From Corynebacterium matruchotii (GTDB taxonomy: Bacteria; Actinomycetota; Actinomycetes; Mycobacteriales; Mycobacteriaceae): a DNA stretch of 64,000 bases. A program made the translations under genes and the position numbers. The DNA lies in the NCBI RefSeq assembly GCF_011612265.2, contig NZ_CP050134.2, positions 2,728,001-2,792,000 of the forward strand. The letters are read 5' to 3'. Below the pieces are notes generated by a model, which did not search any database, had not been told where the DNA came from, and was given only the letters and a program-made list of their open reading frames with translations. Positions 54,646-63,632 of the stretch are shown one piece after another; position 1 is the first letter of the stretch; every line of letters begins with the position of its first letter.

Positions 54646-56805
54646 TCAGTAATACACTAAGGTGGCGTAGCGGCTCCGGCCAGGCGGCAGAAGCCGCAGC
54701 GTCAGCTTGCTGGGTTGAGACTCCAAGGCTGCGATAGCGTTCGCAATGATGGCGGGATGCTCCACCGGATCGGGATTGGGGTCTTGCTCGCTTCGGGCGT
54801 CGATAAGCACCACCTCGGTGCCGGCTTCCCTGGCCTGCCATACCGCCGCCGTCAGCTCGGGAACATCCAACAGTGGGGACCGGATAGCGTCACGCAATCG
54901 CTTCTGCATGAGCCCCGCGGTGGCCGGGTCGTCGACAAGCGACAAAAGTGAACGCAACCAACCGGTCATAGCCTGCACATACTGCTTCTGCGTGAGCGCG
55001 CGGGCAAGCTCCAAATGCTCATTCCGCTGCACCCGCTCCAACGCCGGAAGCGACCGAACCGCCAACGCCACCTGAGACGGAACCAATGTTGCCGGCACAA
55101 AGAGCGTAATTCCCACAAATAAGCTGATCGGCCAGGCGGACAATTGAATATTCATGATGTCGTCAACGACAAACGTGGCGGCGGTAAGACTCAGCCACAC
55201 TACCCACGCCGTAATAGGGCGCAACCGCAATGCCATATTAGCCACCAAAATAAGCCCATACGATAAAAACCAGTGCGAATGATACGGCATAAGCGGGCTA
55301 TAATGCGCCAACTGCCCGGTCGACACCAACCCCACAACACAACCCGACAAAATAATGGTGTTCCGCCGTGGTAACTTCAACTCTGTTGTACTCGTCAACG
55401 CCCACAGCCCGCCCGCAAAAAACGCCGACCCAATAATAAACGCCGGCCACCTGCCCTCATGGTCGTAACGGTACGAGTCGGCGAAAAACACCAGAAACGC
55501 ATACACCGCCCAGCGTGGCCGAAAAATATCTGCAACACCAATCAGTTTTGACACCGACAACGGCTCAGCGGTGGCCGCTAACTCTTGTTGCGGAACTAAC
55601 TGCCACGTCAACCGGTATCGGGTACCCTGCCCCGGCGCGGTCGTGAGCTGCGCTGACACGCCCGGGTGGTTTCGGGGTCGCTCAAGCATGGTGATGGTCA
55701 CGCCCGCATGGTGATGCGGGATCTTTGCGACGTTAAACCCAGGGCCGGTGTCCGCAAACACAATGCTCAACTGGGATTCGTCCCATGTTGCCACCAGTTC
55801 CCGTTGGGCCTGTGGGGCGTGCGCAATGGAATTGGTGTAGGCCTGTTCGATGGCCGCTAGCATTGTGGCCGCGATTTCCATGGGAATCGCCACCGTGTTA
55901 CTGGTGGATTCCGGCATGACGACCCGGGTGTCGTCTCCCACCTGGGTTTTGAGGTTTTGGATAAATGTGGTGAGCGGCATGGAACCTGTTGGCATCAGGT
56001 CAAAAATATCAATGGTATGGATGTCTTCGGGATCGGCAACCCCCTTGTTGATGTTATTGAGTGTGGACAATATTCGGTCGTGAATATTACTTAGTGATGT
56101 GGTCTCTAGCTCTTTCAACTGGTTTGACCGTTGAATACTGGTGAGTGCCTGGTACTCGTCAAACGCCGCCTTGTCTGCTCTGCGGCTGGTGGCCACCACA
56201 TGGTGCACCATGTACATCCATGGGGTGCCGATAAAAGTGGAATAGAGCACATCAAACACGTAGGGGCGCAGCATGATGGAGTTGACGTTTTGGCTGGTGG
56301 CAACTACCGGAATGATAATGATTGCCATAATCATGCCTATTTTGCCGAGTTTTCGGTGCAGAATGGACACCGTGAGGCAGGTGGGGATGCTGGCAACATC
56401 TCCCAGGTGGAGTTGGTCCCAAGGGGAGTCGTGAAAAATGATGAGCTCGGTGATCTGAATGGTAGCCAATTGCAGATAGGCCACCATGGCGATGGAAATG
56501 ACAATGGTGTAGATCGGATGCTTGTTGACAATGATGGCGAACAATAAACTCGCCAGGCTCAAGGAGAAAATGACAAAGGCGCTATTGGTCCATGTGATAA
56601 ACCGGTGGTTGTTTCTGAGAAATTCCAGAAATGGGCCGAACTTGAAGAGGATATTCGTAATATATGTGGCCAGTCCAATGAGGGTGATGTACCGGAGCAG
56701 GGTTAATTCGGTGAGCGCAGGTGGTTTTTGTGTGATTGTTTGATCGGAATAGTCCCGCCTTCTGGGGGCGGGTTGCGCGAGCTGCGCAATCTCTGATTCC
56801 GTCAT
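54646..56805 (-). CDS. sensor kinase 3, two membrane blocks around a central HATPase
   Basis: 719 residues, paralogue of kinases 1 and 2. Phospho-acceptor His242 in NIHDRILSTLN is present; HATPase motifs are EQAYTNSIAHA and DTGPGF; membrane block 2 starts near WAVYAFLVFFADSYRYDHEGRW, a segment shared by all three (YDH-GQWH in 1, YDHTGQWH in 2). The tail has RDAIRSPLLDVPELT and ends LLPPGRSRYATL. The most diverged of the three in membrane block 1. It borders hairpin array B upstream. Confidence 0.82.
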   Translation of the reverse strand: MTESEIAQLAQPAPRRRDYSDQTITQKPPALTELTLLRYITLIGLATYITNILFKFGPFLEFLRNNHRFITWTNSAFVIFSLSLASLLFAIIVNKHPIYTIVISIAMVAYLQLATIQITELIIFHDSPWDQLHLGDVASIPTCLTVSILHRKLGKIGMIMAIIIIPVVATSQNVNSIMLRPYVFDVLYSTFIGTPWMYMVHHVVATSRRADKAAFDEYQALTSIQRSNQLKELETTSLSNIHDRILSTLNNINKGVADPEDIHTIDIFDLMPTGSMPLTTFIQNLKTQVGDDTRVVMPESTSNTVAIPMEIAATMLAAIEQAYTNSIAHAPQAQRELVATWDESQLSIVFADTGPGFNVAKIPHHHAGVTITMLERPRNHPGVSAQLTTAPGQGTRYRLTWQLVPQQELAATAEPLSVSKLIGVADIFRPRWAVYAFLVFFADSYRYDHEGRWPAFIIGSAFFAGGLWALTSTTELKLPRRNTIILSGCVVGLVSTGQLAHYSPLMPYHSHWFLSYGLILVANMALRLRPITAWVVWLSLTAATFVVDDIMNIQLSAWPISLFVGITLFVPATLVPSQVALAVRSLPALERVQRNEHLELARALTQKQYVQAMTGWLRSLLSLVDDPATAGLMQKRLRDAIRSPLLDVPELTAAVWQAREAGTEVVLIDARSEQDPNPDPVEHPAIIANAIAALESQPSKLTLRLLPPGRSRYATLVYY

Positions 56806-56812
56806 GATAGTG

Positions 56813-56818
56813 ATTGTA
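56813..56818 (-). promoter_or_regulatory. -10 hexamer of kinase 3
   Basis: TACAAT on the minus strand within TATACAATC, 7 bases before ATG 56805. Confidence 0.55.
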
Positions 56819-56935
56819 TAATGCTCGTATTTGCTAAGCGATCGTTATTGCTACTTTTTAGCTTCAGATTATGGCCTGCGATTGCTTGGGGTGAGCTGGG
56901 GTGTGGGAGTTGGGGTGGGTGGTGTGGGCTTGTCG

Positions 56936-58041
56936 GAAACCCCGCTTGGGGTTTTGCAGTCTTTCTGCTTCACCATTGCTAAGCGGGGTTTCTGGTTGGG
57001 GGCTCGGATGAAAAGTGTTGGGAAAGCGCCGGTTTGCTAGGAAACCCCGCTTAGAATTAGTGCAGCTCTGGGTAAAGTTCTGGCAGCAGATGTTCTAAGC
57101 TGCGTTTCTCCCGAAATTTGGGCTTTCCAAGATGCTTTGGGAGAGTTTTGCAGCTTAGAGAAAGCGCTATAGGCGGTGCTGCATTAGTGCTGAGCTGCAG
57201 TTCCGGGTAGCAGGTGTGCATACCGGCAGGAGTAGCAATCGGCAGAAACCCAAAGTCCAGCTCAGCACTTCTGCTAAGCGGGGTTTCTGGTTTTAGGATC
57301 ACCCAAAGGCATCGGTTTCAGTTGGAAACCCCGCTTAGAACTCTTGCAGCCACAGAAAAATACAAGTAGTAGGTGTTCTAAGCTGCGTTTCTGCCGAAAC
57401 TCGCGGTTTCTGAAGGAACTCAGGAGAGTTTTGCAGCTTAGAGGAGACGCTATAGGCGGTGCTGCATTAGTGCTGAGCTGTAGTTTGGGGCAGCAGTTGT
57501 GCATACCAGCAGGAGGGGTGATGGGAGGAACTCTGAAGTCAAGCTCAGCACATCTTCTAAGCGGGGTTTTCGGTTGGGTACGGTTCGATTTGCCTGGGGT
57601 GGTGTCGGCTTGTTGGGAGAAACCCCGCTTAGAACTGTTGCAGCCTCAAGCTGTCGTGGAACAGCGCAGATAGCAGGTGTTCTAAGCTCCACTTCTCCCG
57701 AAACTTGGGCTTTCCAAGATGCCCTGGAAGGGTTTTGCAGCTTAGACATTATGCTACGGAATTGGCTGCACTAGTGCTGAGCCTGAGTTTGAGGTAGCAG
57801 GTGTGCATACCAGCAAGAAAGTCGGCGGACAGAAATCTAAAGTCCAGCTCAGCACTTCCGCTAAGCATGGTTTCCGGTTTTGGGACCACCCACAAGTACT
57901 AGTTTCAGACGGAAACCAAGCTTAGAACATCTGCTGCCAGAACCTTACCCAGGGCTGCAATAACTCTAAGCGAGGTTTCTGGTTGGGTGCGGTTCGATTC
58001 GTCTGGGTTGGTGTTGACCTATTGGGAGAAACCCCGCTTAG
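56936..58041. repeat. hairpin array B: three cycles, inverted relative to array A
   Basis: Same three hairpins as array A, in reverse-complement order. H2: 56979-57054, 57274-57338, 57557-57632, 57861-57925 and 57966-58041, with a solitary right arm at 56936-56947. H1 (reading CTAAGCTGCGTTTC ... GTTTTGCAGCTTAG): 57095-57158, 57378-57441 and 57682-57745. H3: 57186-57269, 57469-57551 and 57773-57856. The period is about 283-304 bases. The H2 copy at 57861-57925 has TGG in both arms where others have GGG, with one added mismatch. Frames through it are broken; not protein-coding. Confidence 0.9.
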
Positions 58042-58228
58042 AACATATGCTGCCTAGGTTGGGTTGATGCTGGTGGGAGTTTGCCGGGTTGCGGGGAACA
58101 TGTTTCGACTTTGAGCAGTAAATAAGGTATGTTTGACGGGTTGCTGACGCAACGACCCTCCTGCCACAACCAATACGGGTTGCGGCCGAAACTACGATAT
58201 TGAAAGACCATAGGAGGTGATGAGGTCC
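58042..58228 (+). promoter_or_regulatory. rpsF promoter and leader with possible hairpins
   Basis: Between array B and rpsF. The leader has GTTGC-TGAC-GCAAC (58140-58153) and CAACC (58167-58171) with GGTTG (58178-58182), followed by CGGCCGAAAC. Many rpsF leaders carry a structure bound by S6:S18 with an exposed CCG; this could be one, but I cannot fold or align it, and rpsR is not in the operon. Confidence 0.3.
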
Positions 58229-58516
58229 GTGCGTCACTACGAAGTTATGATCATTTTGGATCCGATCCAGGATGAACGCACCGTTGCCCCGTCCCTGGAC
58301 AAGTTCCTTGAAATTGTCCGCAAGGAAAACGGCACCGTGGAAAAGGTTGATATTTGGGGGAAGCGCCGGTTGGCGTACCCCATCGCTAAGAAGGAAGAGG
58401 GCATTTACGTCGTCGTGAACCTTCATTGCGAGTCTGCTACCGTTCAGGAATTTGACCGTGTTCTGACCCTGAATGACAGCGTTCTGCGCACCAAAGTTCT
58501 GCGCAACGATAAGTAA
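58229..58516 (+). CDS. rpsF: 30S ribosomal protein S6
   Basis: 95 residues. [64 protein letters not shown] is a plain S6 sequence. I start at GTG 58229, which matches homologues beginning MRHYEVM; GTG 58217 and ATG 58220 are in frame. AGGAGG (58212-58217) is 11 bases upstream and a second GAGGT is closer. First gene of rpsF-ssb-rplI. Confidence 0.96.
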   Translation: MRHYEVMIILDPIQDERTVAPSLDKFLEIVRKENGTVEKVDIWGKRRLAYPIAKKEEGIYVVVNLHCESATVQEFDRVLTLNDSVLRTKVLRNDK

Positions 58517-58601
58517 AATCCTTGCGTAAAACCTTGCGTGTCCAAGGTTATGACTAAGGTTGCTTGTAGTAACTGAAAAATACGCAGAAAGGCTAACGAA
58601 C

Positions 58602-59246
58602 ATGGCATCAGGAGACGTGAATATCACTGTTGTCGGCAACGTAGTTGCTGACCCGGAGCTCCGCTTCACCTCAACTGGGGCGGCGGTTGCTACCTTCCGA
58701 GTTGCCTCGACTCCGCGTCGGTATGACTCCCAGTCCGGTCAATGGGTTGATGGGGAAGCACTATTCCTCACCTGTAATGTGTGGCGGCAGGTTGCCGAGA
58801 ACATTGCGGAAACCCTGACTAAGGGCATGCGGGTTATTGTTACCGGTCGCCTCCGGTCCCGCTCGTACGATACCCAGAATGGGGATCGGCGTACGGTCAT
58901 GGAGCTGGAAGTTGATGAAGTTGGTCCGTCACTGCGCTATGCGACGGCACAAGTTACCCGTAATCCCCGTGGTGAAGGCGGTGGCAATTATGGTGGTGGT
59001 TTTGGCGGCAATCAGGGTGGCGGCATGCGGCAACAGCAGCAGGCCCCAGCCCAGCAGCAGTCTGCACCGCAACAACAGCAGCAGATGCAACCGCAATATT
59101 CGCAGCCACAGCAACAGCAATCGCAGCAGCAACCACAACAACGGTCGTCACAACAACAGCAGCAACCACCCGCCAATGATCCTTGGTCATCCGCACCACC
59201 AGCCAATGGTGGTTTCGGGGGCGCTGATGATGAGCCTCCGTTCTAA
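58602..59246 (+). CDS. ssb: single-stranded DNA-binding protein
   Basis: Binds single-stranded DNA and recruits replication and repair partners. 214 residues from [22 protein letters not shown] fold over 1-120 ([16 protein letters not shown] core, [13 protein letters not shown]), then a Gly-rich and very Gln-rich linker, and the acidic tip DDEPPF that docks partner proteins. AGAAAGG precedes ATG. In the usual place between rpsF and rplI. Confidence 0.96.
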   Translation: MASGDVNITVVGNVVADPELRFTSTGAAVATFRVASTPRRYDSQSGQWVDGEALFLTCNVWRQVAENIAETLTKGMRVIVTGRLRSRSYDTQNGDRRTVMELEVDEVGPSLRYATAQVTRNPRGEGGGNYGGGFGGNQGGGMRQQQQAPAQQQSAPQQQQQMQPQYSQPQQQQSQQQPQQRSSQQQQQPPANDPWSSAPPANGGFGGADDEPPF

Positions 59247-59288
59247 AACCCAGTGAAAACCTTATAATTTCCATGAAAGGCAGGGGTC

Positions 59289-59741
59289 ATGAAACTGATC
59301 CTCACCGCTGCCGTTGAGAACCTCGGTGTCCCTGGTGATATCGTCGAGGTGAAGAACGGCTACGGACGTAACTACCTGCTTCCGCGCAACCTCGCAATTG
59401 TTGCGACCCGTGGCGCAGAGAAGCAGATCGCCACCATGAAGCGTGCTCAAGAAGAACGCGCCATCCGCGACCTCGATCACGCTCGTGAGGTCAAAGAACA
59501 ACTCGAAGCACTTACTGACGTGTCCATCTCTGTGCGGACTTCGGAAAAGGGTAAGATCTTCGGTTCGGTGTCTGCCGACAATATTGCCGCTGCCATTAAG
59601 GCTGCCGGTGGTCCCAAGTTGGACAAACGCAGCATTGAGTTGCAGAAGGGTGCCGTGAAAACTGTCGGCTCCTATTCCGTGAACGTCAAGCTGCACTCCG
59701 ATATTGCAGCAACTGTGAACTTCCAGGTTGTAGCTGCCTAA
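59289..59741 (+). CDS. rplI: 50S ribosomal protein L9
   Basis: 150 residues. Starts MKLILTAAVENLGVPGDIVEVKNGYGRNYLLPRNLA, the L9 signature, followed by the long connecting helix and the C-terminal domain (SVRTSEKGKIFGSVSADNIAAAI). GAAAGGCAGGGG precedes ATG. Last gene of the operon. Confidence 0.97.
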   Translation: MKLILTAAVENLGVPGDIVEVKNGYGRNYLLPRNLAIVATRGAEKQIATMKRAQEERAIRDLDHAREVKEQLEALTDVSISVRTSEKGKIFGSVSADNIAAAIKAAGGPKLDKRSIELQKGAVKTVGSYSVNVKLHSDIAATVNFQVVAA

Positions 59742-59786
59742 CAACCAGCTACAACGGTCACATTTGTGACCCAACGACAACAGCAC

Positions 59787-59825
59787 AAAACGAGCTAGCC
59801 TCAGCGCCGGCTCGTTTTATTTTTG
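59787..59825 (+). terminator. rho-independent terminator of rplI
   Basis: AAAACGAGC (59787-59795) pairs with GCTCGTTTT (59810-59818), followed by ATTTTTG. A 16-bp palindrome GGTCACA-TT-TGTGACC (59756-59771) just before it forms a second hairpin. Confidence 0.88.
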
Positions 59826-59908
59826 CATACATGTTGCGGAAAGTTTAAGAAAAATCAGCTGGTGATATAGGTTTCCTTGATGAGTAAGGTTCCCACACTT
59901 GGGGGGCC

Positions 59909-60113
59909 TGTGGATAACCCTGTGGATAACTCCCCGCAGGTAGTAGCAAAATCATAGTTTTACCCAATGTCAAACCCGCTGGTAACCGATTTATCCACAA
60001 GATGAAAATATGTTCTGAACTGCGTAGATAATAAGTTTGCAGCAAGTTTATCCACAAGGATCACTCGTTTTCCACAGCCCCTGTGGATAACTTTATCCCC
60101 AGGCTGTGCATAA
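59909..60113. promoter_or_regulatory. DnaA-box cluster
   Basis: Eight 9-mers equal or close to the DnaA box TTATNCACA lie in 205 bases. Exact TTATCCACA: 59991-59999 and 60048-60056 (plus), 59909-59917, 59921-59929 and 60082-60090 (minus). Exact TTATGCACA: 60105-60113 (minus). One mismatch: TTTTCCACA 60068-60076 and TTATCCCCA 60093-60101. Stretches between boxes are AT-rich. No dnaA, dnaN, rpmH or rnpA is in the window, so this is not the standard dnaA-linked origin layout. It may be a DnaA-titration or regulatory cluster near dnaB, or an origin element. Confidence 0.8.
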
Positions 60114-60307
60114 TGCTGGTAGCAAAGTGTAGAAAATCCCCTGATTCCGAGTAGAAAAATCCCCCCATATGCAACATGAAACCCATGGCATGTTAAGGAA
60201 AAACTCAGGTATGGGGGTAGTCGTGTGGCGGAGAAGCATTCATCTCGATATTCGACTAGGATTCATAAAGTCATGACCTGCGGGTTTGCTACAATCGGGT
60301 AGGGAGA

Positions 60308-62029
60308 ATGTTCACACCAACCAATAGCGTGCCGTTAGAAGAATACGCACTTATCGCCAACCACCACACTGTGGCGCTGATTTCCCGCGCCGGTCGGGTT
60401 GACTGGTTTTGTCCGCAGGTTGACCACACTGCTACCTTCGCGGCCCTCTTGGGGGAACCAAAACACGGCAGCTGGAGCATTACTGTTGATGATGCGAATA
60501 TGACCGCCCGCACCTATCTGGATCACCCCGATCACCTGATTCTCCACACCACATGGCTTTCCGCCACCGGCACCGCCGAGGTGGTGGATTACCTGGAGGG
60601 AACCACCCTGGTGCGCGCCGTGACCTGCACCACCGGGGATATCACCGTGAGCCATGATCTGAAAATCCGCACCGACTATGGCTCGCGCTCCCCAGCCTGG
60701 CACGATCACTTCCGCTTCGTTGACCGGCAGGGGGAGGCGGTCACGGCCCTCCACGGGCCCGAATTGCACCACACCGGCAGGAATGCTGATTTTGTCGGCT
60801 CCTTTGACCTGGTGGCCGGAACCACACTGACCTGGACCCTGGGCGAAACCGCGGCGCCACAGAGGGAATTTCGGGAAGCGCCCCTGCCCCCATATAACGG
60901 TCAGTGGGTGCGGCTCGCCGAACGCTCCGCCATGGTGCTGAACGCCCTGGCGCTCACCAATGGGGCGATTCTTGCGGCCCCTACCGCCTCCCTCCCGGAA
61001 ATCATCGGGGGCGACCATAATTGGGATTACCGGTTTTGTTGGCTCCGGGATTCCGCGTTCGCCATAGACTCCCTCCTCATGGCGGAACAGAACGGCTACA
61101 CCCGGGCCCCGGTGCGGGAGCGGGCCGTGGCGTGGCGGGATTGGTTGGTGCGCACCATCGACCCCGAGAATCTCCAGATTGTGTATGGGGTGCGGGGCGA
61201 GACCCATTTGGAGGAGCGCATCCTGGCCCATCTGCCTGGCTATCTCGACTCCCTGCCGGTTCGGGTGGGGAATGCCGCTGCATCCCAGTTTCAGGCCGAT
61301 GTGGTGGGGGAGATTCTTTTGGTCTGTCGGCACATGCGGGAGGCTGGAATCCCGGAGACTGAGGAGTCATGGCGGCTACAAACAAGGCTGTTGGATTATT
61401 GCATCAAAAACTATGAGCGCCGGGACCATGGTATTTGGGAAATGCGGGGGGAGCTTCACTATTTCACCCATGGGCGGGCCATGATGTGGGCGGCATTCGA
61501 TTGCGCCCTGGATGCCGTCGCAAAGCATGAAACGCTGACCGGGGACACCGAAACCTGGCGGAAATACCGCGACCAACTCTATGACGAGATTTTCAGCCGC
61601 GGCTTCGACGCCGAGCGGAACACGTTTAGGCAGATTTACGACAACCCCGGCGTCGATGCGTCGCTGCTACAGCTGCCACACACGGGCATTATTGCGGTGA
61701 CCGATCAGCGCATGCACGACACGGTGGTGGCCATTGTGCGGGAGCTTGGCGACGACCATGGGCTCATATACCGCTATAACAGTGATGGCCCCCGGGCGGA
61801 ATACCCCTTCCTCATCTGCAATTTTTGGCTTGCCGAGCATTATGCGCGGGCCGGCCACCTGGATGCCGCCACCAGGCTCTTAGAGCAGCTAGTCGGCTAT
61901 GCAAACGATTTGGGGTTGCTGGCGGAGGAATACGATCCGGTGCGGGAACGGTTGGCCGGTAATTTTCCGCAGGCATTCTCACATATCGGAGTGATACGTG
62001 CGGTCGATGCAATTGCGCGGGCTCAGTGA
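60308..62029 (+). CDS. GH15 family glucosidase (glucoamylase/trehalase-like)
   Basis: 573 residues without a signal peptide, so intracellular. An N-terminal beta-sandwich (LEEYALIANHHTVALISRAGRVDWFCPQ) precedes the (alpha/alpha)6 barrel. WDYRFCWLRDSAFAI is the GH15 substrate-binding motif; the general acid is Glu378 in GIWEMRG and the base is in LLAEEYDP (Glu540/541), followed by GNFPQAFSHIGVI. In mycobacteria such proteins act as trehalases, so trehalose or a maltodextrin is the likely substrate. TACAAT (60290-60295) is the probable -10; AGGGAG is almost adjacent to ATG. The DnaA-box cluster lies just upstream. Confidence 0.9.
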   Translation: MFTPTNSVPLEEYALIANHHTVALISRAGRVDWFCPQVDHTATFAALLGEPKHGSWSITVDDANMTARTYLDHPDHLILHTTWLSATGTAEVVDYLEGTTLVRAVTCTTGDITVSHDLKIRTDYGSRSPAWHDHFRFVDRQGEAVTALHGPELHHTGRNADFVGSFDLVAGTTLTWTLGETAAPQREFREAPLPPYNGQWVRLAERSAMVLNALALTNGAILAAPTASLPEIIGGDHNWDYRFCWLRDSAFAIDSLLMAEQNGYTRAPVRERAVAWRDWLVRTIDPENLQIVYGVRGETHLEERILAHLPGYLDSLPVRVGNAAASQFQADVVGEILLVCRHMREAGIPETEESWRLQTRLLDYCIKNYERRDHGIWEMRGELHYFTHGRAMMWAAFDCALDAVAKHETLTGDTETWRKYRDQLYDEIFSRGFDAERNTFRQIYDNPGVDASLLQLPHTGIIAVTDQRMHDTVVAIVRELGDDHGLIYRYNSDGPRAEYPFLICNFWLAEHYARAGHLDAATRLLEQLVGYANDLGLLAEEYDPVRERLAGNFPQAFSHIGVIRAVDAIARAQ

Positions 62030-62103
62030 TGGTACTAATGATAGAGAGAAAATTTTTCCCCAACCAGACCAACCACAGCTAATAATGAGGGGGTGAATCG
62101 GCA

Positions 62104-63606
62104 ATGAGCAGCGACTTTCCCAGCGAACCAGATTTTAGCGACGAACCAGCAGAACCCCCGGCATCCTTGGTACCCATGCCATCCATGTCCGAGGGGTCTC
62201 GCCGCAGCCGAGACGGCCGAGGCAGCTGGAGTGGCCGAGGCGGGCGCACCAACGGTCGAGGCGACGACCAAAACTATGATGATTTTCGCCAGCCACCCCA
62301 CGATATTGATGCGGAGCAAGGCGTCCTCGGGGCCATGCTCCTGAGCCCCACCCTTGTGGTCGACATCATAGAAACCCTCGTGCCTGATGATTTTTATCGG
62401 CCCGCCCACCAGCTCATTTATAACGCCATCATCGACCTGTTCAGTAATAACAAGGAGATCGACCCGCTGATCGTTGCTGGCCGGCTGGACCGCGACAATA
62501 ATCTCGAACGTATTGGCGGATCCACCTATTTGCACACGCTGGTGTCGGCAGTGCCCACCGCCGCCAATGCCCGCTACTATGCGGAAATCGTGGCGGAAAA
62601 AGCGGTGCTCCGGCGGCTGGTGGCTGCCGGCACCAGGGTAGTGCAGCTCGGCTACGAAGGCACCGAAGGCGCCGAGTTGGAAACCGTGATCGACATGGCG
62701 CAACAACAGGTGTTCGATATCGCCCAGCGGCACCATGTGGAAGACTATTCCGTGCTTGCCGACCTGATCCAACCCACCATGGACGAACTTGACCTGATTT
62801 CTGTGCAGGGCGGGCTGGCCCGGGGCATCCCCACCGGGTTTGAAGATCTCGACAATCTCACCAATGGGCTCCATGGGGGCCAAATGATTATTGTCGCGGC
62901 CCGGCCGGGTGTGGGCAAATCCACCCTGGCGCTGGACTTTGTGCGCTCCTGTGCGATCAAGAACGGCAAGGCCGCGGTCATTTTCTCCCTGGAAATGGCG
63001 AAAAGCGAAATTGTCATGCGCATATTATCCGCCGAGGCTGACGTGAAACTGTCGGACATGCGGTCGGGGCGGATGACCGACCAGGATTGGGCGAAGCTTG
63101 TGAATCGGCTCGACACGATCGAGCATTCCCCCATTTATATTGATGATTCCGCCAGCCTCACCATGATGGAAATCCGGTCGAAGTCACGCAAACTCAAGCA
63201 GGTAGCAGACCTGCAAATGATTGTGGTTGATTATCTTCAACTGATGAGCAGCGGCAAACGAACCGAGTCACGGCAGCAGGAGGTGGCGGAATTCTCCCGC
63301 CAGCTGAAACTCTTGGCGAAGGAACTCGATGTACCATTGGTGGCGATTTCCCAATTGAACCGGGGGCCAGAGTCGCGCACGGATAAACGCCCCCAAATTG
63401 CGGATCTTCGTGAGTCGGGTTCCCTGGAACAGGATGCGGACATAGTGATGTTGCTGTATCGTCCAGATAGTCAGGACAAAGACGACACGCGGGCGGGCGA
63501 AGCAGATATCATTGTGGCGAAGCACCGTGGTGGTCCCATTGATACTGTGCAGGTGGCACATCAACTGCATTTCTCGCGGTTTAAGGATATGGCCCGGCAA
63601 TTATAA
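62104..63606 (+). CDS. dnaB: replicative DNA helicase
   Basis: Unwinds DNA at the replication fork. 500 residues. A basic, Gly/Arg-rich N-terminal tail of about 60 residues (RSRDGRG, GRGGRTNGRG) precedes the DnaB N-domain (HDIDAEQGVLGAMLLSPTLV). RecA-like domain: Walker A RPGVGKST with Lys272, Walker B VVDYLQLM, and DLRESGSLEQDADIVMLLYR. No intein. GGGGGTG lies about 8 bases before ATG. Confidence 0.97.
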   Translation: MSSDFPSEPDFSDEPAEPPASLVPMPSMSEGSRRSRDGRGSWSGRGGRTNGRGDDQNYDDFRQPPHDIDAEQGVLGAMLLSPTLVVDIIETLVPDDFYRPAHQLIYNAIIDLFSNNKEIDPLIVAGRLDRDNNLERIGGSTYLHTLVSAVPTAANARYYAEIVAEKAVLRRLVAAGTRVVQLGYEGTEGAELETVIDMAQQQVFDIAQRHHVEDYSVLADLIQPTMDELDLISVQGGLARGIPTGFEDLDNLTNGLHGGQMIIVAARPGVGKSTLALDFVRSCAIKNGKAAVIFSLEMAKSEIVMRILSAEADVKLSDMRSGRMTDQDWAKLVNRLDTIEHSPIYIDDSASLTMMEIRSKSRKLKQVADLQMIVVDYLQLMSSGKRTESRQQEVAEFSRQLKLLAKELDVPLVAISQLNRGPESRTDKRPQIADLRESGSLEQDADIVMLLYRPDSQDKDDTRAGEADIIVAKHRGGPIDTVQVAHQLHFSRFKDMARQL

Positions 63607-63608
63607 TT

Positions 63609-63632
63609 CACCCCTATTTGGGGTGGTGTTTT
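63609..63632 (+). terminator. rho-independent terminator of dnaB
   Basis: CACCCC (63609-63614), loop TATTT, GGGGTG (63620-63625), then GTGTTTT. A short stem. Confidence 0.65.

Noticed and set aside
59756..59771. GGTCACA-TT-TGTGACC as a GlxR/CRP site
   Set aside because: The half-site order is reversed and the spacing wrong for TGTGA-N6-TCACA; it is better read as a hairpin before the rplI terminator.
59742..60307. The DnaA-box region as the main chromosomal origin
   Set aside because: dnaA, dnaN, rpmH and rnpA are all absent from the window, so I call it only a DnaA-box cluster.
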